A stretch of 58,802 nt of DNA from an uncultured Prevotella sp. (GTDB taxonomy: Bacteria > Bacteroidota > Bacteroidia > Bacteroidales > Bacteroidaceae), in NCBI GenBank assembly GCA_900316565.1, contig ONDK01000029.1:1-58802 (forward strand). The letters are read 5' to 3'. Below, one piece after another: positions 35,486 through 43,817 of this stretch; positions within the stretch are counted from its first letter, which is position 1; the number at the start of each line of letters is the position of its first letter. Under the pieces are notes generated by a model, which worked only from the letters and a program-made list of their open reading frames with translations, did not search any database and was not told the DNA's origin. The position numbers were made by a program, and so were the translations under genes.

Positions 35486-35779
35486 TTATTTCTCGCTGAG
35501 AAGGGTGATACATTTGTTGACCTCGCGGATAAGCTTGTTGATACGTTTCTGCGCGCCTTCCATATCGCTCTCACTGATCTCAACCATTTTTGCCATCTTC
35601 AGAGAATCATAGTCATGCTGCGACTGGGCAAGCTGTGCCTTGAGCTTCTTTATCTCTTGGTCACGCTCATCCACAAGGCCATAGAGCTCATCGTTCTCCT
35701 TCTTCACATCCTGGTATTGAAGGATAAGCTGATGGACCTTGGCGGCAAACGTATGTATGGCTTTCTCTTGATCTGACAT
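35486..35779 (-). CDS. ZapB-like coiled-coil protein
   Basis: A 97-residue, nearly all-helical protein with heptads from about 20 to 65 (LILQYQDVKKENDEL, RDQEIKKLKAQLAQSQ). Composition and position directly upstream of zapA suggest a ZapB-type partner connecting ZapA to the division apparatus, but sequence identity cannot show this. It has a full-consensus promoter (35799-35830) and heads the zapA-rny operon. Confidence 0.75.
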   Translation of the reverse strand: MSDQEKAIHTFAAKVHQLILQYQDVKKENDELYGLVDERDQEIKKLKAQLAQSQHDYDSLKMAKMVEISESDMEGAQKRINKLIREVNKCITLLSEK

Positions 35780-35798
35780 TGATTAATTAATTTGGCTA

Positions 35799-35830
35799 CA
35801 AATTTACTTGAAAGTTTTTACTTAAGCAAA
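35799..35830 (-). promoter_or_regulatory. Promoter of the zapB-like/zapA/rny operon
   Basis: On the minus strand TTTG (35827-35830), 20 bp, TAAATTTG (35799-35806): full consensus. It overlaps the end of the upstream gap before the unknown gene at 35855. Confidence 0.75.
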
Positions 35831-35854
35831 TTTTTACCTGCTTTTTGCACAGAA

Positions 35855-36490
35855 TTACTTTGCGTCCTTTGCATCGTCATTTGGCTTCGGCTCTTTCTTT
35901 GCAAGCATAACTACCTGATAGACAAAGTCGGTAACCCACTTCTGAGAAAAGCCCAGACGATTATTGAACTGGCGGACAGCAAGGACAGTCTTGATGACAT
36001 CGGGCTCCTTGAAGTCGTTCTTAGTGAAGATGTCGTTGACGGTCTTCTCCGTCATGGCATAGAGTGCTTTCTTGAAGAAGCCAGGCATACGGAGCTTGAA
36101 TTTCATCAGGTTGCCGACAAGCATCATCAAATCCTGAGTGAAGCCCTGAAACTGGAACAGATAGCTCTGAGTATCTTGCAGACGCTTGCAGTTCTTCTTG
36201 ATACTTTTATCAATCTCATCGAAGAAATCATCGTCGGTATGATAAATTTCTTTCATCATCTTCCGACAACGGTTCTTCTCACCTACTCCGAGTTTGTTGT
36301 TCACTGTCGGCACATGCAAGGTAGCCTTGAAAACACGAAGATCGGGGAGCATAGCTAAATTAGTGATACCCAGACGACTGGCCAGTGCAGCCTGAAAGTA
36401 GACTTTCACCAGTGTCATATAGTCTTCCATACCTCCCACTTTCTGTTCTGAAGCAGAACTGCGGTGGAAAAGCTTTTGTAATATACTCAT
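35855..36490 (-). CDS. Conserved protein of unknown function
   Basis: A 211-residue, mostly helical, basic protein with no signal peptide or membrane span. It has aromatic and Lys-rich segments (VYFQAALASRLGITNL, about 30-45; QSYLFQFQGFTQDLMMLVGNLMKFKLRMP, in pieces) and ends in a Lys/Asp tail (KKEPKPNDDAKDAK). I recognise no domain. It lies 75 nt upstream of the zapB-like gene, but that gene has its own promoter between them. A promoter with GTTG (36573-36576), 20 bp, TATTTTTG (36545-36552) precedes it. Codon use matches its neighbours. Confidence 0.75.
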   Translation of the reverse strand: MSILQKLFHRSSASEQKVGGMEDYMTLVKVYFQAALASRLGITNLAMLPDLRVFKATLHVPTVNNKLGVGEKNRCRKMMKEIYHTDDDFFDEIDKSIKKNCKRLQDTQSYLFQFQGFTQDLMMLVGNLMKFKLRMPGFFKKALYAMTEKTVNDIFTKNDFKEPDVIKTVLAVRQFNNRLGFSQKWVTDFVYQVVMLAKKEPKPNDDAKDAK

Positions 36491-36544
36491 AGTTTTGTAA
36501 TATTTTTATCAAAGAAACTAATTAACATATTATATTTTCAAATG

Positions 36545-36576
36545 CAAAAATACAAAATAAATACAAGAAAATTCAA
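36545..36576 (-). promoter_or_regulatory. Promoter of the unknown gene 35855-36490
   Basis: On the minus strand TATTTTTG (36545-36552) matches TAnnTTTG; GTTG lies about 20 bp upstream, one base off TTTG. Confidence 0.5.
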
Positions 36577-36604
36577 CATAGTAGGAATAATTTTTGCTTT
36601 TACG

Positions 36605-36636
36605 TTTCGTTCTATAGATAAAATTTACTAACTTTG
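36605..36636 (+). promoter_or_regulatory. Promoter of the exopolysaccharide segment
   Basis: TTTC (36605-36608), 20 bp, TAACTTTG (36629-36636): one base off at -33. Leader about 70 nt to ATG 36710. Confidence 0.6.
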
Positions 36637-36709
36637 CACCTTATAAATAAAAGGAAAAGGGCAATGCTTTTGAAGAAATCTTCTGCCATATTTGTCCTAT
36701 ATTAAGAGC

Positions 36710-38125
36710 ATGAGGAACCATACAAACTCGAACAAATTAATTCAGCAGGGAGTCGCAGTGTGCGATTTCCTGCTCACTAACATACTCGTATTAGCCTTCT
36801 TATACATACCATCGATACACATTGACGACTCTCTCGAGGCTTCAACGAAAGTATTCATCCTGACAGCCAACTTCGGTCTCATCATAGCGGAATACTTCTT
36901 CCACCCTATCATCCATATGCGCAAGCTGAAGACAGGTGACATACTGGGACAAGTGGCTAGTTTGACGATTATGCAATCAGGCATCTCGTTCTTCATTATG
37001 AAGGTCATGGGCGACTACGGTGGGATGTTCCGGTTCTTCGTTTTCTATACACTTGCACTATTCGTGGTGCTGATTACCTCGAGAATAATAGAGCGGTCGC
37101 TGCTGATGTATTACCGCTCGCACGGCGGAAACACACGCTCGGTGATCCTCGTGGGCAATGACCCGGCAAACGTAACCGTTTACAGGGAGCTGTCCAATGA
37201 TCCGACGACAGGATATATCGTAAAAGGCTACTACAGCAATGGTGCCATCAATAACGGACCTAAGGAGCTTAAGAAGTTGGGAGACATAGACCACGACTTA
37301 TTCTCCCTAATGCATAAAAATGGCACTGACAATAGGATTTGCGATGACATTTTCTGCTCAATGTCACATAGCGAGTACGAGAAAATTATTAGGATAATGC
37401 GGTTCTGCGACAGGAACGCCATTCACTTCTTTTACGTTCCCCGACAGTTCGGTAACTATATGCTGCAACTGAAAGCTGAGAGTATAGGAAGTATAGAGGT
37501 CATGACCAATCACGAGGAGCCGCTCCTGGACCCGACGAACAAGATGATAAAAAGGACGTTCGACATCTGTTTCAGTCTTGTGGTATGCATTCTGCTGTTG
37601 CCGTTCATTCCTATCATTGCGCTGATAATAAAGATACAGAGTCCGGGACCGATAATCTTCAAGCAGAAACGCACAGGACTGAACGGCCGGACTTTCAACT
37701 GCTATAAATTCCGGTCCATGCACGTGAACAAGAACGCTGACATGGAACAGGCTACGAAGAACGACCCGAGGAAATTTCCTTTCGGCAACTTCATGCGGAA
37801 GGCCAATATCGACGAGCTGCCGCAGTTCTTCAATGTCCTTAAGGGCGACATGAGCATTGTAGGCCCGCGTCCGCACATGCTCCACCATACCGACATATAC
37901 TCAAAGCTGATAGGCAAATATATGGTACGGCACTTCTCGAGACCAGGCATCACAGGACTGGCGCAGGTAACGGGCTACCGCGGTGAGACCAAGGAATTAT
38001 GGCAGATGGAGGAGCGTGTGAAGCGCGACATCTGGTACATCGAGAACTGGAGTTTCTGGCTTGACATCAAGATTATACTCATGACCATAAAGAGTATATT
38101 CGTTCATGACTCCAACGCATACTGA
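36710..38125 (+). CDS. Undecaprenyl-phosphate sugar phosphotransferase (exopolysaccharide initiating enzyme)
   Basis: The 471-residue protein places the first sugar phosphate on undecaprenyl phosphate at the inner membrane. Four to five N-terminal transmembrane helices (about 10-140) are followed by a CoA-binding-like Rossmann region (SVILVGNDPANVTVYREL, about 145). A fifth or sixth helix (DICFSLVVCILLLPFIPIIAL) leads into the bacterial sugar transferase domain, with KQKRTGLNGRTFNCYKFRSM and DELPQFFNVLKGDMSIVGPRP (in pieces, about 380-400), ITGLAQVTGYRGE and the C-terminal DIKIILMTIKSIF. An in-frame TTG at 36692 is less likely than ATG 36710. The sugar (Glc or Gal) is uncertain. rfbA follows at 40 nt. 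Confidence 0.93.
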   Translation: MRNHTNSNKLIQQGVAVCDFLLTNILVLAFLYIPSIHIDDSLEASTKVFILTANFGLIIAEYFFHPIIHMRKLKTGDILGQVASLTIMQSGISFFIMKVMGDYGGMFRFFVFYTLALFVVLITSRIIERSLLMYYRSHGGNTRSVILVGNDPANVTVYRELSNDPTTGYIVKGYYSNGAINNGPKELKKLGDIDHDLFSLMHKNGTDNRICDDIFCSMSHSEYEKIIRIMRFCDRNAIHFFYVPRQFGNYMLQLKAESIGSIEVMTNHEEPLLDPTNKMIKRTFDICFSLVVCILLLPFIPIIALIIKIQSPGPIIFKQKRTGLNGRTFNCYKFRSMHVNKNADMEQATKNDPRKFPFGNFMRKANIDELPQFFNVLKGDMSIVGPRPHMLHHTDIYSKLIGKYMVRHFSRPGITGLAQVTGYRGETKELWQMEERVKRDIWYIENWSFWLDIKIILMTIKSIFVHDSNAY

Positions 38126-38165
38126 TCTTTAATAAGACAATAAATATAAGAATGAAATAAACACT

Positions 38166-39047
38166 ATGAAAGGTATTGTTCTTGCAGGAGGCTCCGGCAC
38201 ACGCCTCTATCCAATTACAAAAGGCATCAGCAAACAACTGATACCTATCTTCGACAAGCCGATGATTTACTATCCGCTCTCGGCCCTCATGCTTGCCGGC
38301 ATACGCGATATTCTGATAATATCGACACCATACGACCTGCCGGGCTTCAAGCGGCTCTTCGGCGACGGCCATAGCCTGGGGCTGAACCTGTCGTACGCTG
38401 AGCAGCCTTCGCCAGACGGACTCGCGCAGGCGTTCATCATCGGCGAGGACTTCATCGGAGACGACAGCGTATGCCTCGTTTTGGGAGACAACATCTTCTA
38501 TGGTGCGGGGTTCACTGGGCTGTTGAAGAACAGCGTCGAGGAGGCAGAGAAGAACGACAAGGCATCGGTGTTCGGATATTACGTGAACGATCCGGAGCGA
38601 TATGGTGTGGCCGAGTTCGACAAGAACGGCAACTGCCTGAGCATCGAGGAGAAACCGCAGCATCCAAAGAGCAACTACGCCGTGGTAGGACTTTACTTTT
38701 ATCCAAACAGCGTAGTTGGCATTGCCAAGAACATCAAGCCAAGCGCACGAGGCGAACTGGAGATAACAAGCGTGAACCAGGAATACCTCAAGCAGAAGAA
38801 ACTAAAGGTGCAAACACTGCAACGTGGTTTCGCGTGGCTTGACACCGGCACGCATGACAGTCTTTCCGAAGCGAGTACGTTCATAGAAGTTATCGAAAAA
38901 AGACAAGGCCTTAAGGTGGCTTGTCTGGAGGAGATAGCCTACGAACAAGGATGGATAACAAAAGAACAGCTTATTCAAGAGGCTAAGCCTATGGCAAAGA
39001 ACGACTATGGGAAATACCTACTGCGCCTTGCCGAGGGAAAGGAATAG
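38166..39047 (+). CDS. rfbA: Glucose-1-phosphate thymidylyltransferase RfbA
   Basis: RfbA makes dTDP-glucose from dTTP and glucose-1-phosphate, the first step of the dTDP-rhamnose route. The 293-residue protein has the nucleotide-binding start [16 protein letters not shown] (1-16), [24 protein letters not shown] (about 110-117) and [19 protein letters not shown] (in pieces, about 161-179), and LDTGTHDSL near 225. Feeding comes from the phosphoglucomutase at 31509. The rfbB, rfbC and rfbD genes are not in this window. Confidence 0.96.
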   Translation: MKGIVLAGGSGTRLYPITKGISKQLIPIFDKPMIYYPLSALMLAGIRDILIISTPYDLPGFKRLFGDGHSLGLNLSYAEQPSPDGLAQAFIIGEDFIGDDSVCLVLGDNIFYGAGFTGLLKNSVEEAEKNDKASVFGYYVNDPERYGVAEFDKNGNCLSIEEKPQHPKSNYAVVGLYFYPNSVVGIAKNIKPSARGELEITSVNQEYLKQKKLKVQTLQRGFAWLDTGTHDSLSEASTFIEVIEKRQGLKVACLEEIAYEQGWITKEQLIQEAKPMAKNDYGKYLLRLAEGKE

Positions 39048-39129
39048 TTATACATTATATATATAGTAACTCAAAATAATATAAAGTCCCAATTATTTCC
39101 AGCAAACCTCTTTAAAAAGGAAAATAAGT

Positions 39130-41646
39130 ATGGAGAATACAAAAGACATAGAATTAGAGAACACACAGGAGAAAGAAGCATCGTCGGCCATAAACTTCCA
39201 AACGATATACAAAACCATTATCCTCAACTGGTACTGGTTTATCCTGTCGCTTATCATTGCCATCGGATGTGCATACATATATTTACGGTACGCCTCCCCT
39301 ACATACCAGTCTACGGCAAAGTTGCTTATCAAGGACGACAACGGCAACGGTAACGGTGGAGGCAGCAGCCTCGCCAACGCCAGCGCAACGAGTCTAGGAC
39401 TCATCAGTAACTCGAACGGTATAGACAATGAGATAGAGATCCTTCAGTCGCACACTCTTGCAGCGCAGGTGGTACGCGACCTGAAGCTGTATGTAGACTA
39501 TCAGCACAAGGGAAGGCTGAAGAACACTCCTGTGTACAAGGACCAGCCTATCAACGTAGACGTTGACTCCGCTCATTTAGAGAAGCTAAACTCTCCTATC
39601 AACCTCACTATCACACGGAAGGGCAACTCATACATCGTGGCAGGCTCGTACTCTGTGCCTATCGACGAGTTATCGTCAGAGGGACCGTTCTCGCTGAATA
39701 GGACCTTCACTTCGCTGCCAGCGCAGATTCAGACGCGCGCCGGTATCATCACATTCGAGGCCAATCCAGGCAAGACCATGGAGGACGGCGATGTCTCTAT
39801 CGTCTCGATACAGTCGCCGCTGATGACAGCTTACAAGTATGTCAGCGAGCTCAGTGTCTCACAGACATCAAAGGTAACAACCATCGCTGCACTGCAGATT
39901 ATCGACCAGATACCGCAAAGGGGAATAGACTATCTGAACCAGTTGGTAACAGACTACAACCGTCAGGCCAACGACGACAAGAACGAGATAGCCCTCCGCA
40001 CGGAGAAGTTCATCAACTCACGTCTTGAGAAAATCAATGCAGAACTTGGTCAGACTGAGACGCAGCTTCAGAACTACAAGCAGAAGAACAAGATGGTGGA
40101 GCTAAAGATCAACGCCAGCAACTCTGTTTCCAACCAGGATGCTTCCGAGCAGAAGCTCCGTGAAATGGACACACAGGTGGAGTTGCTGAATAGCATCCGC
40201 GAGTTCATGAATACACGCGGCAACCAATATCAGGTTATACCTTCAAACGTAGGACTTGATGACCAAAGTTCCACATCGCTCATAAACAAGTACAACGAGC
40301 TCGTTCTAGAGCGTAACCGCCTGCTGAGAACAGCAGCCCCAAACTCTCCTGTCGTAGAGCCTCTCACGGATCAGATTAACGACTTGAACCGCAACATCCG
40401 TCAGGCTATAAACCAGGCACTAAAGTCGTTGGAGATACAACGTAGTGCACTGGCAGCTATGAACGCAAAGTATAACGATGAAGTAGCAGCGACCCCAGAG
40501 CAGGAGCGCATGCTCACGCAGATAGGACGCCAGCAGGAGGTGAAGTCTGGACTGTATCTTATGCTTCTACAGAAGCGTGAGGAGAACAGTATCTCACTTG
40601 CTGCCACAGCTGATAAGGGAAAACTCATCGACCTGCCACTCTTCGTTGGTCAGGTTAGTCCAAAGAAGAGTATGATATTCCTCATAGCACTTATCATTGG
40701 CCTGGCACTACCGTCGCTGATTCTCTTCCTTGTCAACTTCTTCCGTTACAAGATTGAGGGACACGAGGATGTCGTCAAACTCACCAAGCTGCCTATCATC
40801 GCCGACGTTGCTGTGGCAAGCAGTACTGCGAAGACCAAGGCCGACATCGTCGTTCACGAGAACGAGAACAACCAGATGAACGAGATATTCCGTTCTATGC
40901 GTACCAACCTGCAGTTTATGCTTAAAGATAATCAGAAGGTCGTCATGTTTACGTCATCAACATCTGGTGAGGGTAAGACATTCAACTGTGCCAACCTCGC
41001 AGTATCGTTCGCTCTTCTTGGCAAAAAGGTTATACTCGTAGGACTCGACATCCGTAAGCCGAGACTGGCAGAGCTGTTCCAGATAAACGACCGAGTACAC
41101 GGCATAACACAGTTGCTGGTCAAGGACAATCCTACCGTTGAGGATATCAGGGAGCAGATTATTCCGTTCGGCATCAACAACAACCTCGACTTGCTTATGG
41201 CAGGCCCGATACCTCCAAACCCGACGGAGCTCATATCACGCCACAGCCTTGACACCATCTTCGAGCATCTCAGAGAGACTTACGATTACATCATCGTCGA
41301 CACAGCCCCTGTGGGCCTTGTTACAGATACTCTTCAGATTGGCCGTGTCTGCGATGCCACGGTATTCATGTGCCGTGCCGACTTCACAGCAAAGTCAAGC
41401 TTCGAGATGATAAACAGCATCGCCAACGAGAAGAAGCTGCCTAACATGTGTATCGTCATCAACGGTATCGACATGAGCAAGAAAAAGTACGGCTACTATT
41501 ATGGCTACGGCCGCTATGGAAAGTATGGCCGTTACGGACATTATGGCAATTATGGAAGCTATGGAAGTTACGGTAATTACGGCAACTATGGCAACTACAG
41601 CAACAGCCATTATGGAAAGAAGGACGACCACTCTGTGAAAAGATAG
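39130..41646 (+). CDS. Wzc-type polysaccharide co-polymerase and tyrosine kinase
   Basis: The 838-residue inner-membrane protein couples chain-length control (Wzz domain) to a BY-type tyrosine kinase. Transmembrane helices lie at about 34-55 (WYWFILSLIIAIGCAYIYL) and about 515-538 (MIFLIALIIGLALPSLILFLV), flanking a periplasmic coiled-coil/GNVR region. The cytoplasmic kinase has Walker A SSTSGEGKTFN (about 613-623), Walker A' LVGLDIRKPR and Walker B YIIVDTAPVG. The C-terminus is an extreme tyrosine cluster: 16 Tyr in about 48 residues, mostly as YG dipeptides (about 785-830). Cycles of autophosphorylation there control polymer export. Its partner exporter Wza is not nearby. Confidence 0.92.
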   Translation: MENTKDIELENTQEKEASSAINFQTIYKTIILNWYWFILSLIIAIGCAYIYLRYASPTYQSTAKLLIKDDNGNGNGGGSSLANASATSLGLISNSNGIDNEIEILQSHTLAAQVVRDLKLYVDYQHKGRLKNTPVYKDQPINVDVDSAHLEKLNSPINLTITRKGNSYIVAGSYSVPIDELSSEGPFSLNRTFTSLPAQIQTRAGIITFEANPGKTMEDGDVSIVSIQSPLMTAYKYVSELSVSQTSKVTTIAALQIIDQIPQRGIDYLNQLVTDYNRQANDDKNEIALRTEKFINSRLEKINAELGQTETQLQNYKQKNKMVELKINASNSVSNQDASEQKLREMDTQVELLNSIREFMNTRGNQYQVIPSNVGLDDQSSTSLINKYNELVLERNRLLRTAAPNSPVVEPLTDQINDLNRNIRQAINQALKSLEIQRSALAAMNAKYNDEVAATPEQERMLTQIGRQQEVKSGLYLMLLQKREENSISLAATADKGKLIDLPLFVGQVSPKKSMIFLIALIIGLALPSLILFLVNFFRYKIEGHEDVVKLTKLPIIADVAVASSTAKTKADIVVHENENNQMNEIFRSMRTNLQFMLKDNQKVVMFTSSTSGEGKTFNCANLAVSFALLGKKVILVGLDIRKPRLAELFQINDRVHGITQLLVKDNPTVEDIREQIIPFGINNNLDLLMAGPIPPNPTELISRHSLDTIFEHLRETYDYIIVDTAPVGLVTDTLQIGRVCDATVFMCRADFTAKSSFEMINSIANEKKLPNMCIVINGIDMSKKKYGYYYGYGRYGKYGRYGHYGNYGSYGSYGNYGNYGNYSNSHYGKKDDHSVKR

Positions 41647-41667
41647 AACATTCAGGAAACAAAATAA

Positions 41668-42102
41668 ATGATTATTGCAGTAGATTTCGACGGTACAATC
41701 GTCGAGCACAAATATCCAAAGATCGGTGACGAAATACTTTTCGCCACCGATACATTAAAACAACTCATAAAAGACGGGCACAGGCTAATTCTGTGGAGCG
41801 TCCGTGAAGGACAACTTCTGCAGGATGCCATCAACTGGTGTCATGAGCGCGGTGTAGACTTTTATGCGGTCAACAAGGACTACCCGGAGGAGAATGGCAG
41901 GGAGAGCAACGAGAGTTTCTCACGTAAGATAAAGGCCGACATATTCATAGACGACCGGAATCTCGGCGGACTTCCCGATTGGGGACAAATCTATCAGATG
42001 ATAACAAACCACGAGACCTGGGCCGACAGGATAACAGAGGCGTCCCGAACTCTTAATGACCAAGAGCCGCCAAAGAGAAAGCACTGGTGGAGCAGAAAGT
42101 AA
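41668..42102 (+). CDS. Small HAD-superfamily hydrolase
   Basis: The 144-residue protein starts MIIAVDFDGTIVEHKYP, a HAD motif I with nucleophile and acid/base Asp (DFDGT, about 6-10). It continues with motif II in ILWSVREG (Ser), a Lys at about 85, and motif III/IV acidic pair IFIDDRN (about 92-98). Without a cap domain it is a short phosphatase acting on a large or exposed substrate. It follows the Wzc gene by 21 nt, so likely co-expressed with the polysaccharide segment, but substrate is unknown. It ends in a basic Trp-rich tail (KRKHWWSRK). Confidence 0.85.
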   Translation: MIIAVDFDGTIVEHKYPKIGDEILFATDTLKQLIKDGHRLILWSVREGQLLQDAINWCHERGVDFYAVNKDYPEENGRESNESFSRKIKADIFIDDRNLGGLPDWGQIYQMITNHETWADRITEASRTLNDQEPPKRKHWWSRK

Positions 42103-42203
42103 ACTAATATTAATAACAGCGGTGGCAGACAGGCGCAGACAACAGTACGGCTTAACGTCAGCTCCATCCCAGAAAAAAAATCGATCGACATAAACATTAG
42201 ATT

Positions 42204-43817
42204 ATGAAAGAGACAAAGTATATATTCGTTACCGGAGGTGTGGTTTCTTCACTTGGAAAAGGTATCATTTCCTCATCCATCGGTAAGCTTTTACAAGCAA
42301 GAGGTTATAATATTACCATTCAGAAATTCGACCCGTACATCAATATCGATCCGGGAACATTAAATCCTTACGAGCATGGAGAGTGCTATGTCACCGTTGA
42401 CGGAATGGAGACAGACTTGGACCTGGGCCATTACGAGCGCTTCACCGGCATTCAGACGACGAAAGCCAACTCCATGACTACCGGACGTATATACAAAGCG
42501 GTGATAGACAAGGAGCGCCGCGGCGACTATCTTGGGAAAACCATTCAGGTTGTGCCACACATCACTGACGAAATAAAGAGAAACATCAAACTGCTCGGAC
42601 AGAAATACCATTACGACTTCGTCATCACTGAGATTGGAGGAACAATCGGCGACATAGAGAGTGCGCCGTTCCTTGAGGCTATCCGACAGTTGAAATGGGA
42701 ACTCGGAAAGCGTGCCGTAAACGTACACCTTACCTACATCCCTTACCTTAAGGCAGCCGGCGAGCTGAAGACGAAACCTACACAGCACAGTGTCAAGGAG
42801 CTTCAGAGCGTTGGCATACAGCCGGACGTTCTCGTCCTTCGCACAGAAAAACATCTCCCGGAAGGTATCCTCAAGAAAGTGGCAGCCTTCTGTAATGTCG
42901 ACTTCGACTGCGTCATCCAGAGCGAAGACCTGCCAAGCATTTACGAGGTGCCTGTCAACATGCAGAACCAGGGAATGGATGCAGCCATCCTCCGCAAGTG
43001 TGGCGAGCCGGTAGGACCGACACCAGAACTCGGTCCTTGGAAGAAGTTCCTCGACAAGCAACGTAATGCCACAGAGGTAGTCAATATCGGTCTTGTTGGT
43101 AAATACGACCTTCAGGATGCATATAAGAGTATCCGCGAAAGTCTTTCGCAAGCCGGCACTTACAACGATCATAAAACAAAAATTACGTTCATCAACTCTG
43201 AGCAGATAACAGAGGAGAATGTAGCTGAGAAACTTAAGGGCCAGGACGGCATCGTAATCTGTCCGGGATTCGGCCAACGCGGCATCGAAGGCAAGATTAT
43301 CGCAGCCCACTACACCAGAACTCACGACATCCCTACTTTCGGTATCTGTCTCGGCATGCAGATGATGGTCATCGAGTTCGCTCGCAACGTCCTTGGTTAC
43401 AAGGATGCCAACAGCCGAGAGATAGACGAGCAGACCCCACACAATGTCATCGATATCATGGAGGAGCAGAAGAACATCACCAACATGGGCGGAACAATGC
43501 GTTTGGGCGCTTATGAATGTGATCTGCGCCAGGGTTCACGTGTCTTCGACATCTATAAAAAGGAACATATCCAGGAGAGACACCGCCACCGTTATGAGTT
43601 CAACAACGACTATGAGAAGGAGTTTGAGCGCAACGGAATGAAATGTGTAGGCCGTAACCCAGAGAGTGACCTCGTGGAGATTGTAGAGATACCTACCCTG
43701 AAGTGGTACATCGGTACACAGTTCCATCCGGAATACCAGAGCACAGTACTCAAGCCACACCCACTTTTCCTTGACTTCGTAAAAACAGCTATAGAAAATC
43801 AGGATAAAAAGAAATAA
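42204..43817 (+). CDS. pyrG: CTP synthase PyrG
   Basis: PyrG aminates UTP to CTP using glutamine and ATP. The 537-residue protein has the synthase domain start KYIFVTGGVVSSLGKGI (about 5-21, P-loop), DPYINIDPGTLNPYEHGE, and GGTIGDIES (about 148). The class I glutaminase domain contains the nucleophile Cys in TFGICLGMQMM (about 380), and the His/Glu pair in GTQFHPEYQS (about 513). Length is normal. A 101-nt gap before it lacks a recognisable TAnnTTTG promoter; no hairpin is obvious. yidC begins at the base after its stop, so the two are cotranscribed. Confidence 0.98.
   Translation: MKETKYIFVTGGVVSSLGKGIISSSIGKLLQARGYNITIQKFDPYINIDPGTLNPYEHGECYVTVDGMETDLDLGHYERFTGIQTTKANSMTTGRIYKAVIDKERRGDYLGKTIQVVPHITDEIKRNIKLLGQKYHYDFVITEIGGTIGDIESAPFLEAIRQLKWELGKRAVNVHLTYIPYLKAAGELKTKPTQHSVKELQSVGIQPDVLVLRTEKHLPEGILKKVAAFCNVDFDCVIQSEDLPSIYEVPVNMQNQGMDAAILRKCGEPVGPTPELGPWKKFLDKQRNATEVVNIGLVGKYDLQDAYKSIRESLSQAGTYNDHKTKITFINSEQITEENVAEKLKGQDGIVICPGFGQRGIEGKIIAAHYTRTHDIPTFGICLGMQMMVIEFARNVLGYKDANSREIDEQTPHNVIDIMEEQKNITNMGGTMRLGAYECDLRQGSRVFDIYKKEHIQERHRHRYEFNNDYEKEFERNGMKCVGRNPESDLVEIVEIPTLKWYIGTQFHPEYQSTVLKPHPLFLDFVKTAIENQDKKK

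Noticed and set aside
42103-42203. pyrG attenuator
   Set aside because: The gap lacks a terminator hairpin and the C-run start typical of reiterative control of pyrG.
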